20,396 nt of DNA from Polyrhizophydium stewartii (GCA_027604665.1 JADGIZ010000190.1:1-20396), one strand, 5' to 3'; counted from the first letter of the stretch, positions 8,701 to 18,051 are shown. The notes: generated by a model from the letters alone, not told the origin. Translations and numbers: made by a program.

Positions 8701-11700
8701 ATCTGCTGCGACTCGCCAGGAATGCGGAACTTCTCGAGCAAGATGCGTAGTGCCTCGTCGATGCGCTTGCCGCGGAAGTCGCACAGCTGCACGTAGCACG
8801 ACAGGGTCTGGACGTTGTCGGGCTTGGCAAAGTACTCGCCGATGCAGGCCTTGCTCAGGTTGGGCGTTGTGGCAAGGAAGTTGGCCATTGCCTCGGGCGT
8901 GAGCTCCTGCGGCAGGAAGCCGTGTTCTTGGAAGAACTTGATCCCCTTCTTGACCGACTCGTTGAAGATGAGTGCGCCTTCGAGCATGATACGCTTGCGC
9001 TCGCGGTTCTTGACAAGTGTCTGCGGCGCATACGGCGCGCTCGGGTCGAGATCCGCCGTCGGAGGCTCGAGGCTGCGTGTCCGAGACGAGCGCGGCTCAA
9101 ACGAGTTGTGCGGCAGCGACTCGGGCACGCGGCCAATGACGTTGCGCCGGTCGACAAGGCGGCGAAGGAACAGCAGCAAACCATCATAGCACAGGTTCTG
9201 GTGGATCGGCGACGTCACGGGGCCACCTGGCGTTGCATCCGGGAATGTCGACTTGGCAAAGAAACCAATCAGCTCCTCGAAAAGGTGGCTCGGGCACTGC
9301 ATGTCGCTGTCGTAGTACAGGTACAGCTCGGAAAAGAACGTTGGCGAGCGAGAAAGCTGGAGCAGCGCCTCGAGGTACAGCTCTCGAACTTCGCCCACAA
9401 CGATCTCGTTTGCGACGCGCTGCTGGCCATGCGTCGGCGGCGGTTCTGGGCTGCCGCGGCTGAAGTTGTGGAACGAGTTGGCGTCCAGCACGGCCCAGTC
9501 CTCAATGTCCCATCCAACGACGCCGGCCTGGCACCGCTGGATCAGGAACTGGATCAGCCACTGCTGCTGCGGCAGCATGTACTCGCGCGTCGTGTTAAAA
9601 AGCGCGAGGATCGTCTTGAGCAGCTGCGTGATGAGCGACAGCGCCTGCCACGACGGTGGGTTGTTGTAGGTGACGTTGGTGCTCTGCAGCAGCAGAAAGA
9701 GCGACTTGCATAGGTCGTTGGTGATCATGTCTTTGAGATAGATGGCCATGCGCTCCAGCTCGAGCTGCACTCCTTGTGTCAGCTGGTTGCGCTGCTGCTG
9801 CTGGCTGTGTTGCGACTGCTGCTGGCTTTCTTGGTACGCGGGAGGAGCCTCCTCGGCAGAATCGGCGGCCGCGGCGGTGCTTGCATCTGCAGAGGCTTGC
9901 GCAGCAGGTGCCGCAAGTCCATCGTCGGCGAGCAGCGGCACGCCGGTTGTGTCTTCTGCGCTGCCTGCGAAGCTCTCGGCGGATATGCCGTCCTCGTCCT
10001 CCTGCAAGTGCTGCGGGTTGTTGGAAATGCGCGGACTGCCAACGTCGACGATGCGGTGCGTGCCTTCAGAGCCGAGCTGTTCGTCGATGGCGTTGACGCT
10101 GACGACCGTCGCGGGATGCTCTGTCTCGATCTTCATCTCGGCAACGTTGTGCGGCATGGCCTCTGTCGGCAGCGCGGGAGCGTGCTTGGCATTCGCGGCC
10201 TCGGACTGCACGCGCTTCTCGACGTGGTACGCATAGCTGACCCACTTGGCAAGCGACTTGCCCGAAACCTCCAGGCCGCGCCGCAGCAGCCGCAGGCCCA
10301 GGAGGCGGTGCAGACTGTCCGTTTGTGCGCGGTTCTTTGGGTCGATTAGCGAGATGAGCACGCGAGTGATCTCGAGGATCGAGGGCAGACCAAATGGCTG
10401 CGGCGTCTGGTTTGCAGTCGACTCGCGCGCGCTCGACGGCTCTGTCTGCTGGCCATGGGCAGGGTCGGCAACGTCGGTGAAGCTCATCTCTCCGTCGAGC
10501 CCTCCAATCTTCAGAGCGTTGATTGGGTCGTCGAGGGTGGATGTGCGGTTGCGCAGCGACTTGGTCAGCGGGGATCTCGACCGCAATGCGTCGCGATGCT
10601 CGCGCTCCTTGGTGATGATGGCAAGTCTGCGAAAGCGGCAAAGCATCAGTTTGGCGTATTGCACGCTTGCATGGCTCACGGCAGCCCACCGCTCAAAAGC
10701 AGCCTGCACGAGCGCCACAAGCGTCTCCTCGGCGGCCTTGCGGAGCATCTCTGTTGCGTATGCGGGGCACGGTCAGCATCAAGATCACAGCTCAACCCAA
10801 GCCGGCGCCACGCACCGCTGATCCGGCTGGGCGAGTGGATTCCAAACGCAACCTCGACCATGGCGCAGAGCGACTTGTCGTCGATGCACTTTTTGCCAGC
10901 GTCCGAGAGCACGAGCACCCGGAACAGCCGCAGCACGCGCGAGAGCACAACCTCGTCCGAGACAATGTCGGTTCCCTCGAAGCGGCAGTGCGTGACGGCC
11001 TCTGCGAGCGCCGTGACGGCGCGTGGGAGGTCCGGGTGATGCGGATCTGGCGCGCAGCAGCAGCAGCAACAGCAGCAGGCATCAGCACCACGGTCCGCAG
11101 CCGCAGCTGCCGCAGCAGCGGTATGCGACGCACCAAGCACCCGATACTCGATGAACTTCTCGACGCTCTCGAGCGCAGCGCCGGTGATGTGGCCGTTGGT
11201 CTCGCCACTCTTGATGACGTGCAAGAACGGCGCAAGCAAGTGGAGAGGATCCAGGTCGCGCAGGTCTGCAAGCAGGCGGGCGAGGATGGCGAGCGTCAGC
11301 GTTGTTCAAGGTGCCATCAGCAGCGCCGTCTGTGGCTTGGACGGCGGCTCACTCTGGATGACCGTCAGCTGCGCCTTGAGCTTCGAGAATCCCTGCAGCA
11401 GCGGGCTCTCCTGCAGCGGGCGAGCCGTGCCGCGCACAGGCAGAGCAGGCGGGCATGCGTCTCGCGTCAGCATGCTGGCAGCGGGGCCCGAGCGGCGGGC
11501 TGGTGCCGCGGCGCGGCCGCCAGACGTGCTCACGCCACGTCGCGCTCAACGTGGCGGCAGCGTCGGACGCAGCGAGGCGCGGCACGCACGGGGAGCGGCG
11601 GCAGCGGGCCGGCATGCAGGCGGTGGTCGCGCGCGGCGGCGGCGCGGGTGAACATGCGCAGGTGCTCGAGGCCAGAGCTGTCGCGCAGCGAGATATCGCC

Positions 11701-12000
11701 GAGGTAGTCGTAGTAGCCCAGCTGGCTGGCGTCGCCGAGCGGCGAGGCGCCGAGCGTGGCCGCGGCGTCCGCGCCGTCGCCGGCCAGCGCCTGCGAGCCG
11801 GCCGCGGACGCCGCGTGCATGTGCGGCGGCGGCGAGTCGGCGCGGTGGTGGTAGTAGCTGTCGAGGCTCCAGCGCTGGTTGCGGCGCATGATGCTGGTGA
11901 CGCTGACGATTTCGGCGCACACAATCTGGTCCCACGCGAGCTCCGGGCGGTACCGGGCCGAGGTCGCGACGGACGGCGCGGCGTCCGGCAGCATGGACAT
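5718..12000 (-). CDS. GBF1: Golgi ARF guanine-nucleotide exchange factor, GBF1/Gea1/Gea2 type (Sec7 domain)
   Basis: This large ARF-GEF activates ARF1-class GTPases on early Golgi membranes for COPI coat recruitment. Exons on the minus strand are 12000-11590, 11410-11353, 11265-11134, 11046-10816, 10750-8651, 8594-7171 and 7094-5718, phases agreeing throughout, about 1,910 residues. The order is the family's: N-terminal DCB (IMRRNQRWS; SPLLQGFSKLK; HLLAPFLHVIKSGETNGHIT; AVTHCRFEGTD), HUS region (ELYLYYDSDMQC, LFEELIGFF), Sec7, then HDS repeats. Sec7 has the catalytic glutamate finger in FRIPGESQQIERIMDAF (Glu near residue 957) and MLNTDQHNKQ; the GBF-type EIVMAEEQGGELGFNFQW follows. The HUS box reads YYDSD where GBF1 has NYDCD. 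The HUS linker and the C-terminal third are Gln/Ser-rich (QQQSQHSQQQQ; a run of eight Gln). The start at 12000 has G at -3 and is the first Met before the conserved DCB. Identity is very secure; exon 1 and the two short exons need cDNA. Confidence 0.
6654..6677 (-). repeat. CAG tract coding for polyglutamine in the ARF-GEF
   Basis: Eight tandem CTG on the plus strand (CAG on the coding strand) give eight Gln within a Gln/Ser-rich linker after the first HDS repeats. It is probably length-variable between strains and has no assigned function. Confidence 0.
11047..11133 (-). other. ARF-GEF intron 3, open in frame and rich in GCN/TGC repeats
   Basis: Unspliced, this 87-nt stretch keeps the frame open and would encode a run of Ala followed by eight Cys. 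Removing it (donor GTGCGTCG, branch-like gtgctgatg, acceptor GCGCCAG) joins YRVL to DPHHPDLPRAVTALAEAVTH. That matches the GBF1 pattern (YALIDPTHEG...MADAVTHARF) with phase preserved. I therefore call it an intron, not a coding insert. Confidence 0.
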
Positions 12001-12359
12001 GGCGCGGGGGGTCTGCGCGGCGGGCGTTCGGCAGAGTCTGCGTGCGTGCGCGGCGTGTGCGAGGCGGGCGGCCGGGTCGCGGGAGTGCGGTCGGCGGGCT
12101 GCTTCGGCGGTCGAGGTGGCCGGTCGATGTGGTGGCAACTCTGGCATCCCACACCTGCGGCTCTGCACACTCCTGCCAGACACCTTGCAGCGGCGATCGC
12201 GGTGGCAACGGCCCGCGAGCAGCCAAAGGGTAGCCAGCGTCCCCGGAGGCGGCCGTAGCCGCATGCGGACGCTGCGAGCTGCAGATCCGCAGGGGTGCAT
12301 GCCCGGCCACCGCCCATCGTCGGATCGGCACCCGCCGCGCTTTGCCCATCAACTGAGCG
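12001..12359. promoter_or_regulatory. Divergent promoter region, GBF1 / VPS68
   Basis: This 359-bp gap lies between the start codons of two divergently transcribed trafficking genes. It is GC-rich throughout, with no TATA box, CCAAT box or repeat that I can support. The bases before the VPS68 start (ctttgcccatcaactgagcg) are the least GC-rich and may be its leader. No small gene is apparent. Confidence 0.
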
Positions 12360-13445
12360 ATGTCCCGCTACCTGCCCCTGAGCGCCGAGGGCGGCAGCGC
12401 ACCCGCGCCCGCCGGGTCCGGCGCGGCGACGCCGCTGCTCGGCGCCGGCGCAGGCGCAGGCCCCGCGGGCCTCGGCATCGCCGACTCGCCGCCCGGCTCG
12501 GCCGGCATGAGCACCGCTGGCCACGGCCGCGCGCCGCGCTTCCTGTCGTCGCTGGGCGGCCGGCGCTCGCCGTTCTACTGCGGCGGCGTGTGCGTCGGCT
12601 GCGGCGACCTGGTCGCCCGCTCGACCGCCTGGATGGGCCCCTACAAGCGCCAGATCGTCGGATACACCGCAGGCGCGCTGGTGGGCCGCTCGCCTCGCGC
12701 GCTGCTGGCTTGGCACCGGCGACCCTGGCCCGCGCTCCGATGCAGCCCAGGCTGACCTCGAGCGCTGCGCTGCTGGCGGTGCTGCGCTGCACTGCGCTGC
12801 CTGTCTGGCCGCTGCCTGCGCTGCTCTCCTCTCGTTCTATGACGCCCGCCAGTTCACGCTCGGCTGGTGGGTCTTTATCGACGGCGTCTCCTTCAACGCC
12901 ACCAAGGTCACCAACGGCGTCGCCGTCGGCTTCGAGGACTGGCTGCCGGGCATCATCTCGACCATCTCGCTCATCGTGTGCGTGCCTGCAGCATGGCAGC
13001 TGCATCGCTCGCCGTCAGATGGCGTCCGTGCGATGCGTCGCGGGCTGACGCCTCTGCTGCGCAGTGTCAACCTCATCGACCAGGAGACCCTGAATGCAGA
13101 CGACTTTGCATACTCGGGCCACAACGTCGCCTGCAAGGCCCGCGCGTGCGCCTTCCTCGGCGTCACCATGGCCCTCGGCGCCCTCGGCGGCTCGCTGGCC
13201 GTGCTTTCGCTCAAGTTCATCATCCCGGGCATCCACGGCGACGCATACTACATTGGCCAGACGATTGCACTGCAGAACTTTTTGATCTTCATCAGGTGTG
13301 GCATCTCGCCGCCCTTTTGTGCGAGTGTGCACCTCGCCGGCTGCTGTCGCTGACGCCTTGCTGTGCCTTTTGTCTCTGGAAAACAAGCTCCATGGTTTTG
13401 TGGTTTGGCCGCAACTCGCAAGAAGAAGGCGCCATTGCACTCTGA
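12360..13445 (+). CDS. VPS68: Four-TM endosomal/vacuolar sorting protein, Vps68/TMEM50 family
   Basis: Vps68 acts with Vps55 at late endosomes in transport to the vacuole; TMEM50A/B are the animal relatives. Exons are 12360-12680, 12853-12977, 13065-13295 and 13388-13445, in phase, 244 residues. Family pattern: GYTAGAL joined across an intron to FTLGWWVFIDGV (TM1), WLPGIISTISLIVVNLID (TM2), a loop with CKARACAFLGVTMALGALGG (TM3), and IALQNFLIFISSMVLWFGRN (TM4, ending like the FxRTEELW tail of TMEM50 with acidic EE). The short last exon supplies SMVLWFGRNSQEEGAIAL. About 90 residues precede TM1, longer than the usual 40-50, and are Gly/Ala/Pro-rich with a small Cys cluster (YCGGVCVGCG). No earlier in-frame Met is evident. 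It is divergent from the ARF-GEF and convergent with the orphan gene, 229 bp away. Confidence 0.
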
Positions 13446-13674
13446 TGCACCACAGAGGCTAGCAAGACTCACCAGCAAACAAAAAGCCTCACATCCATCT
13501 CCACCCTGCTGCTCGACTGATTTTCAACGACGCCAGCGCTCTCTTGCGCGCACGACACTCATACTCCGCCTTCCGGACCATTCCCTCGCGCCTCCCCCTC
13601 GGGCACGATTCTCCTCGTGATGTGGCAATGCAGCCAAGAGACGCATCGACCGTTGTTGTGTGATGAGCGATGTC

Positions 13675-16600
13675 TCAGAAAAAGCGGCCGCCGCGCGGAT
13701 GCGGTTGGTGGGCATACGGCATAGGACCGTACATTCTCGGGTCGTGAATGCCGGGCCCATGAACGCTCGGGTCGTAGTTGCCGCCGCCGTATTGCAGCGG
13801 CGCATCGTCCCACACGTACTGGTGCCCAGAGTGTGCCGGGTAGCTCTGTCCGTGAGCAAAGTCGAGCGCCGCAGGCTCATGGAGCCCGATCCCATTGCCG
13901 CTGCTCGCATAGTAGGCATCCATGGTCGGCACGTGCTGCATCAGATGCGCCGAAGTGTACGGGTCCATGAACGGATCTGTCGCAACGGTGCCACCAAATC
14001 CGTCCCCACAGCCAAAGGGGTCCCATGCATCGTCGACGATTTGGTACATGCCTCGCATCTGCTCGCCGGCCTGCAGCGACAGGTCGTACAACGACGTGCG
14101 CGAGCCAGACCGCCGCACGCCGCGGCCCGCAGAGGGCATCATCGCATCCGCATCGTGGTAGAGGCGGCGGTACTCGCCCATGGGCTTGCGAGTCAGCGTC
14201 TCAATCGACTTGCTGATGCGCTTCTTCTTGGACCGCCTGCGGTGGGCGAGATCCGGCGCAGGCGTCTGGTCTATGTCTGGTGAGTGCGGCGGCAACTTGG
14301 CCATGCCGGCGCCTTCGCTGCGATGCTTGTGCAGGTCATTGACCCGACGGCCGCCGCCAGCGTGTCGATGTCTGTGATGGCCGTCAGGCCGCTCCTGGCC
14401 ACCGCTACGGGCGTAACCAGGGCCACCAGCCGAACGCGGCACAGACGATGGTCGCTCGGACGTCCAAGCCTGGGGGACGTCCTTTGGGGTCCGCGGCCCA
14501 TCGTGGTCATGCGCCGATTCGTGGAACGAGACAGACGGCCTCGCCGCGCGATGCTTGAGCAGCGTGCCGATCTTTAGCGAATCGTCGCCAAGAACCGACT
14601 CGTCCGTGTCGCTCCCAGTGTCCGATTCAGATATCGACCCGCTAGCCGCGCTGCCATCCTCCGATTCGTCCAGTGGCTGTCCGAGACCGCTGTCGCTGTC
14701 CCCACTCTCAGAGTGGGTTTCCGAGGCGACTTCAAAGACAGTCGTGAGATCTTGCGCCGACCGCCGCATGCGCTCCGAAAGCGGGGCGTCGTTCCGCGAT
14801 CGCGGCCGAGATGTGGGAGCGAGCCGCGGGGCATTCTGCAGTGTCGAGATCCACTCTGCCGGCGGCGTTGCGGTGACTGAAGAAGCGTTGGACGGGCACG
14901 CATCGACCTGGTCTGCGTCATATGAGGCGTCGACGGCTTGCGTCTCCTCGACGAGGGACACTTGCGATCCTCGGCGACGCAAAGGCACGTCCTGTGATTG
15001 GTTACCCTGCACGGTGAACGATCCTCGTCGACGCCGTGTGTCCCGCGAGTACCGAGATGCCTCCAACCGCGCTGCCTTCTCCGCCTCGATCGTCGCGCTG
15101 CAGCGGTGTCCGTGGCGATGATGTGATGTATCGCGATCAGGCTGCACGTCCAGAGTCCTTACAGGCGACGACTTGTGTGTCTTGAAGTGTCGATACACGC
15201 CGTGGTCGTAGTGCATCGACGGATTCTTGAGAAACGCGGCCGTGTATCCGCTCGAACCTGTCGAGCCTGTCGAGCTTGCCGATCCAATCGACGAGACGGA
15301 CGCGGATCGGCCCCTGTTCCGCGCGAGCGACTGCTGGTCCGAATGCGGCGTGTCGGCACGAACAAGGGCGCGTAGATCAGACGATGGCGGCCGAGGCTTC
15401 TTGAGAATCGACCGCCGCGGTTGCTGTGGTGCCTGGGCTGCCTTCTCCGCCGCTTGCGCTCCTGAATGGCTCAACGCCGGCGGGGCCGTTGACGAGCGTA
15501 CTAACGCCAACGGATCTGCCGCCTCGATATCAACGACGCTGTTGTGCTTGGGTGTCGGCTGCCGATGACTCGGCGTCGCAGGCTTGGATGTCAAATCCGG
15601 CTCGAGATTCACTTGCGCCTCAACAGCCCGGGTGATATCGCCACGCTCGTCTGCTTGCGTCTGCGCATTGGCAGTTTCGCGCGGCAGCGTAACCCCATCA
15701 TCCTCAGGCTCGGTCTGTGCACCATGCTCGGCAACAGCAACCTCTCTGCTGTCCGTCTGGCCGATAAAGTCGTGGGTCTCTGGCGGTGCGTCCAAGACAG
15801 GGCTGCCCTCAGGCTCTGTCTGAACATACTTGTTGCGCTTGATGACGATGCGCTTGGGTGGGTTAAGGCTTCCTGGAATCGGGAGTGTCTGCACTGAGGC
15901 CATGTTGACGCTGATAGCCGCAGGCGCAACCACCGGAGTGGATGCCTCGACCGCAGCCGCAGCGGCCGCCACGGCCTCGAATGAAGGCTCGGTGTCGGCA
16001 AGGATCGCTTTGCGCTGGCGAGAGCTCCACTCGTCTGCAGGTGCAAACGCAGCAGCCGCAGCAGCCGCAGCGACAGCCTTCGGACTTGCAATGAATGCAG
16101 CCGGACCGACAATGGCCGCCGCCGCCGCCGACTTGGGCGACGGATTGACGAGCCGCGATGGGATTCCGCGAGCAAGGAACGCAGCGATCTCGGGCGGCTC
16201 AGGCATGGCGGCGATCGAAGCCGACCCCATCGACGCGCGGCTCGCGGCGCGCGCTGCGTGCGCAAGCAGCGGGTCGTACCGTGCAGGCAGCCACGAGTCG
16301 ACGCGCGACGCGACCGGCTGCGACAGCGATCGTGCATGGAGCTTTGGTATGCGCGAGGGCAGCTGGCTTCCAAACTTCAACAGCGAGTTTGGTGCGTGAT
16401 CGGCGTGGTGCAGGCCGAGTCGCGCCGAGTCGGGAGTCGGGCTAAGCGGAGTGCGTGCGTCGAGGAATGCGCGCAGGATATCGTCCTGCGAGATGGATTG
16501 GCCGTAGCGAGATTCATGAGCAGCAGCAGAACTCGCGATGCTGCGCCTGCGGTGCTGGTTGCGTCGCTCGAGCAGCTCGAGCGTCAGCGACTCGGGCGAG

Positions 16601-17328
16601 ATGGCAACCTCGGCTGAAGGCGCGACGAGCGGGTTTGGCTGGCGCGGCGGTGCGTATACGAGCGAGTCAGTCAGCGTCCGGCGGTGGCGACGGACTGGAC
16701 GGAGCGGTTGCTCTGACGTGGCGTGAGCCTGCGGATCTGACTCGTGGTCCGGCTGCGGCTCATGCCGATCAGTGGCTGTCGCGATTGTGGGCTGCACAGC
16801 TGCGCGGACGGCAGTCTCTTGCACAGACGGATCCTGCGCCTGTAGCCGCGGTGGAAGCCGCTCGGGATTGATCTTTCCTGCGGGCGTGCGGCTGAGCTTG
16901 TCTCTCGAGACGAGCGCAGAGTCGTCATCGTCGTAGATCCGCCGACACGAGTCCGGTGCCGCCGAAGCCGATGCAGATGGCGGCGACCCGCGATCGGTAT
17001 GCCGCACAAGCTGCGCTGGCGTAACCCGTGGGTGGGCTGGCCGTGCCTGGCGTGCCCGTACACCTTGACCGGCATCGGGGCGGACTCGCGCCGTGCGATG
17101 CTGGCGGGACTGCTGGTGGGCGCTGATTCTGGCTGCGGCATCCGATGCACCTCGCGGCTGGCGCGGCGGCGGCGGCCGAGATGCATCCGCCGCAGAGTGC
17201 GTCGCGGGCGCAGGCTTGGCCACTTCGGTGACGGCCTCCTCTGCTTCGAGCGCCATCTCCCGCAGGTACATGGCCCGCAGGCGGACGAGGGGGTTGTCGC
17301 CGTGCGCGGGCTGCGCGGCCGCCGCCAT
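13675..17328 (-). CDS. Unrecognised 1,217-residue, mostly disordered protein with QT-motif array
   Basis: I do not recognise this family. It is a single open frame of 1,218 codons with no intron that I need to propose, unusual here. The start at 17328 is the first Met after the TMA7 stop; the frame is open farther upstream through TMA7 introns. Seen in it: a short helical-looking N-terminus (NPLVRLRAMYLREMALEAEEAV), long Ser/Arg/Pro-rich stretches, Ala runs near residues 405-460, and a basic patch PPKRIVIKRNKYVQTEP. Four QT motifs start at about residues 503, 524, 538 and 556. Then come a Ser/Gly tract, an acidic Asp/Ser/Glu block (SGDSDSGLGQ...SDTGSDTDES), a basic block RRRSKKKRISKS, and a Tyr/Gly/His/Pro-rich C-terminus ending GGRFF. 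No transmembrane segment or signal peptide is seen. It looks like a scaffold regulated by phosphorylation, but that is a guess. Coding status is supported by length, frame and absence of stops. Confidence 0.
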   Translation of the reverse strand: MAAAAQPAHGDNPLVRLRAMYLREMALEAEEAVTEVAKPAPATHSAADASRPPPPRQPRGASDAAARISAHQQSRQHRTARVRPDAGQGVRARQARPAHPRVTPAQLVRHTDRGSPPSASASAAPDSCRRIYDDDDSALVSRDKLSRTPAGKINPERLPPRLQAQDPSVQETAVRAAVQPTIATATDRHEPQPDHESDPQAHATSEQPLRPVRRHRRTLTDSLVYAPPRQPNPLVAPSAEVAISPESLTLELLERRNQHRRRSIASSAAAHESRYGQSISQDDILRAFLDARTPLSPTPDSARLGLHHADHAPNSLLKFGSQLPSRIPKLHARSLSQPVASRVDSWLPARYDPLLAHAARAASRASMGSASIAAMPEPPEIAAFLARGIPSRLVNPSPKSAAAAAIVGPAAFIASPKAVAAAAAAAAFAPADEWSSRQRKAILADTEPSFEAVAAAAAAVEASTPVVAPAAISVNMASVQTLPIPGSLNPPKRIVIKRNKYVQTEPEGSPVLDAPPETHDFIGQTDSREVAVAEHGAQTEPEDDGVTLPRETANAQTQADERGDITRAVEAQVNLEPDLTSKPATPSHRQPTPKHNSVVDIEAADPLALVRSSTAPPALSHSGAQAAEKAAQAPQQPRRSILKKPRPPSSDLRALVRADTPHSDQQSLARNRGRSASVSSIGSASSTGSTGSSGYTAAFLKNPSMHYDHGVYRHFKTHKSSPVRTLDVQPDRDTSHHRHGHRCSATIEAEKAARLEASRYSRDTRRRRGSFTVQGNQSQDVPLRRRGSQVSLVEETQAVDASYDADQVDACPSNASSVTATPPAEWISTLQNAPRLAPTSRPRSRNDAPLSERMRRSAQDLTTVFEVASETHSESGDSDSGLGQPLDESEDGSAASGSISESDTGSDTDESVLGDDSLKIGTLLKHRAARPSVSFHESAHDHDGPRTPKDVPQAWTSERPSSVPRSAGGPGYARSGGQERPDGHHRHRHAGGGRRVNDLHKHRSEGAGMAKLPPHSPDIDQTPAPDLAHRRRSKKKRISKSIETLTRKPMGEYRRLYHDADAMMPSAGRGVRRSGSRTSLYDLSLQAGEQMRGMYQIVDDAWDPFGCGDGFGGTVATDPFMDPYTSAHLMQHVPTMDAYYASSGNGIGLHEPAALDFAHGQSYPAHSGHQYVWDDAPLQYGGGNYDPSVHGPGIHDPRMYGPMPYAHQPHPRGGRFF

Positions 17329-17374
17329 TGGGCAGAGAGAACAAAGGCCGCGGTGAGAGTTGACATGGCACGTT

Positions 17375-17380
17375 TTTATT
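17375..17380 (-). terminator. AATAAA overlapping the TMA7 stop codon
   Basis: The minus strand reads CAG|AAATAAAAACG, so acceptor, last Lys codon, stop and an AATAAA hexamer fall within about ten bases. It could direct 3'-end formation close to the stop, which would suit the 47-bp gap to the next gene. The function is inferred. Confidence 0.
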
Positions 17381-18051
17381 TCTGCGAGTCGGGGCGGGGT
17401 GAGCAGGACAAGGCCGGCTGGGGTCAGCAGGGGTGTGCAAGGCTGGAAGCAGGGGACGGCGGACATGCCCGGATTGCTCACCTTGCCCGATTTCTGTTGC
17501 AGCGCCACAAGCAGCGGCGGCAAGGCGGACGGCAATCGGCGCTGGTCAGCACCTGCGGGAGACAGGGCCGCACCTCACGGGCGACCGCACGGGCCGAGGG
17601 CAGGCTGCCGCATCGTTACCTTGATGCCGCCGCCGACTGCAGGCCGCCGCCAGCCACGGGAGAGCGAAGCCCGGCCGCAGAGACGAAGAAAAAAAGGCCC
17701 GGTCAGCTCGCCCAGGGTCTGGTGCCGTGGTGGGCAGGGGTCGGACACTCACGCAGCGGGCCCTTGCCCTGCGCCTTGGACTGCAGCTCCTTGAGCTTGG
17801 CCTTCTCCTCGGCCTGCTTGGCCTTGAATGCGAGGTCCGACTGCGGGCCGGCGGGCGGTCAGCGTCGGCGGCGTGGGGACGGGGCAGGGCGACGGCGCAC
17901 CTCGTCGAGCTCGACGGACTCCTTCTTGGGAGCCTTGAGAGGCTGTTGGCGCGGCCGCGCGGGTGCGCAGTCGGTTAGCACGGCGGCGGGCGGGCGGACG
18001 GGCCGCGGCGGGCAGTCCAACCTTAAGCTTGCCGCCCTGACGACCCGACAT
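17376..18051 (-). CDS. TMA7: Translation machinery-associated protein 7 (Tma7/CCDC72), six exons
   Basis: This small conserved ribosome-associated protein is exactly 64 residues, as in human. Coding exons on the minus strand are 18051-18022, 17942-17901, 17840-17753, 17636-17620, 17493-17482 and 17381-17376 (30, 42, 88, 17, 12 and 6 nt), phases agreeing. Pieces read MSGRQGGKLK, PLKAPKKESVELDE, SDLAFKAKQAEEKAKLKELQ, SKAQGKGPL, LGGGIK, KSGK and K-stop. The C-terminal GGGIKKSGKK is the family signature and is split over three exons. Donors are GTTGGA (weak), GTGCGC, GTGAGT, GTAACG and GTGAGC; four introns have CTGAC and one CTAAC. The final exon carries only AAA TAA, and that stop lies inside AATAAA. 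The gene sits 131 bp after SDH1 and its stop is 47 bp before the orphan's start. Identity is certain; the microexons rest on perfect family agreement. Confidence 0.

Noticed and set aside
7774..8796. A 340-codon plus-strand open frame opposite the ARF-GEF region after Sec7
   Set aside because: It is an antisense shadow of a conserved exon, crosses its splice sites, and has no recognisable domain.
11047..11133. Poly-Ala and eight-Cys insertion as a real metal-binding or redox element of the ARF-GEF
   Set aside because: Splicing it out restores GBF1-like sequence with correct phase, donor and acceptor, so an intron is the simpler reading.
17376..17535. An earlier start at 17535 for the orphan protein
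   Set aside because: The extra 69 codons run through TMA7 exons and introns in another frame and show no distinctive composition. The Met at 17328 follows the TMA7 stop.
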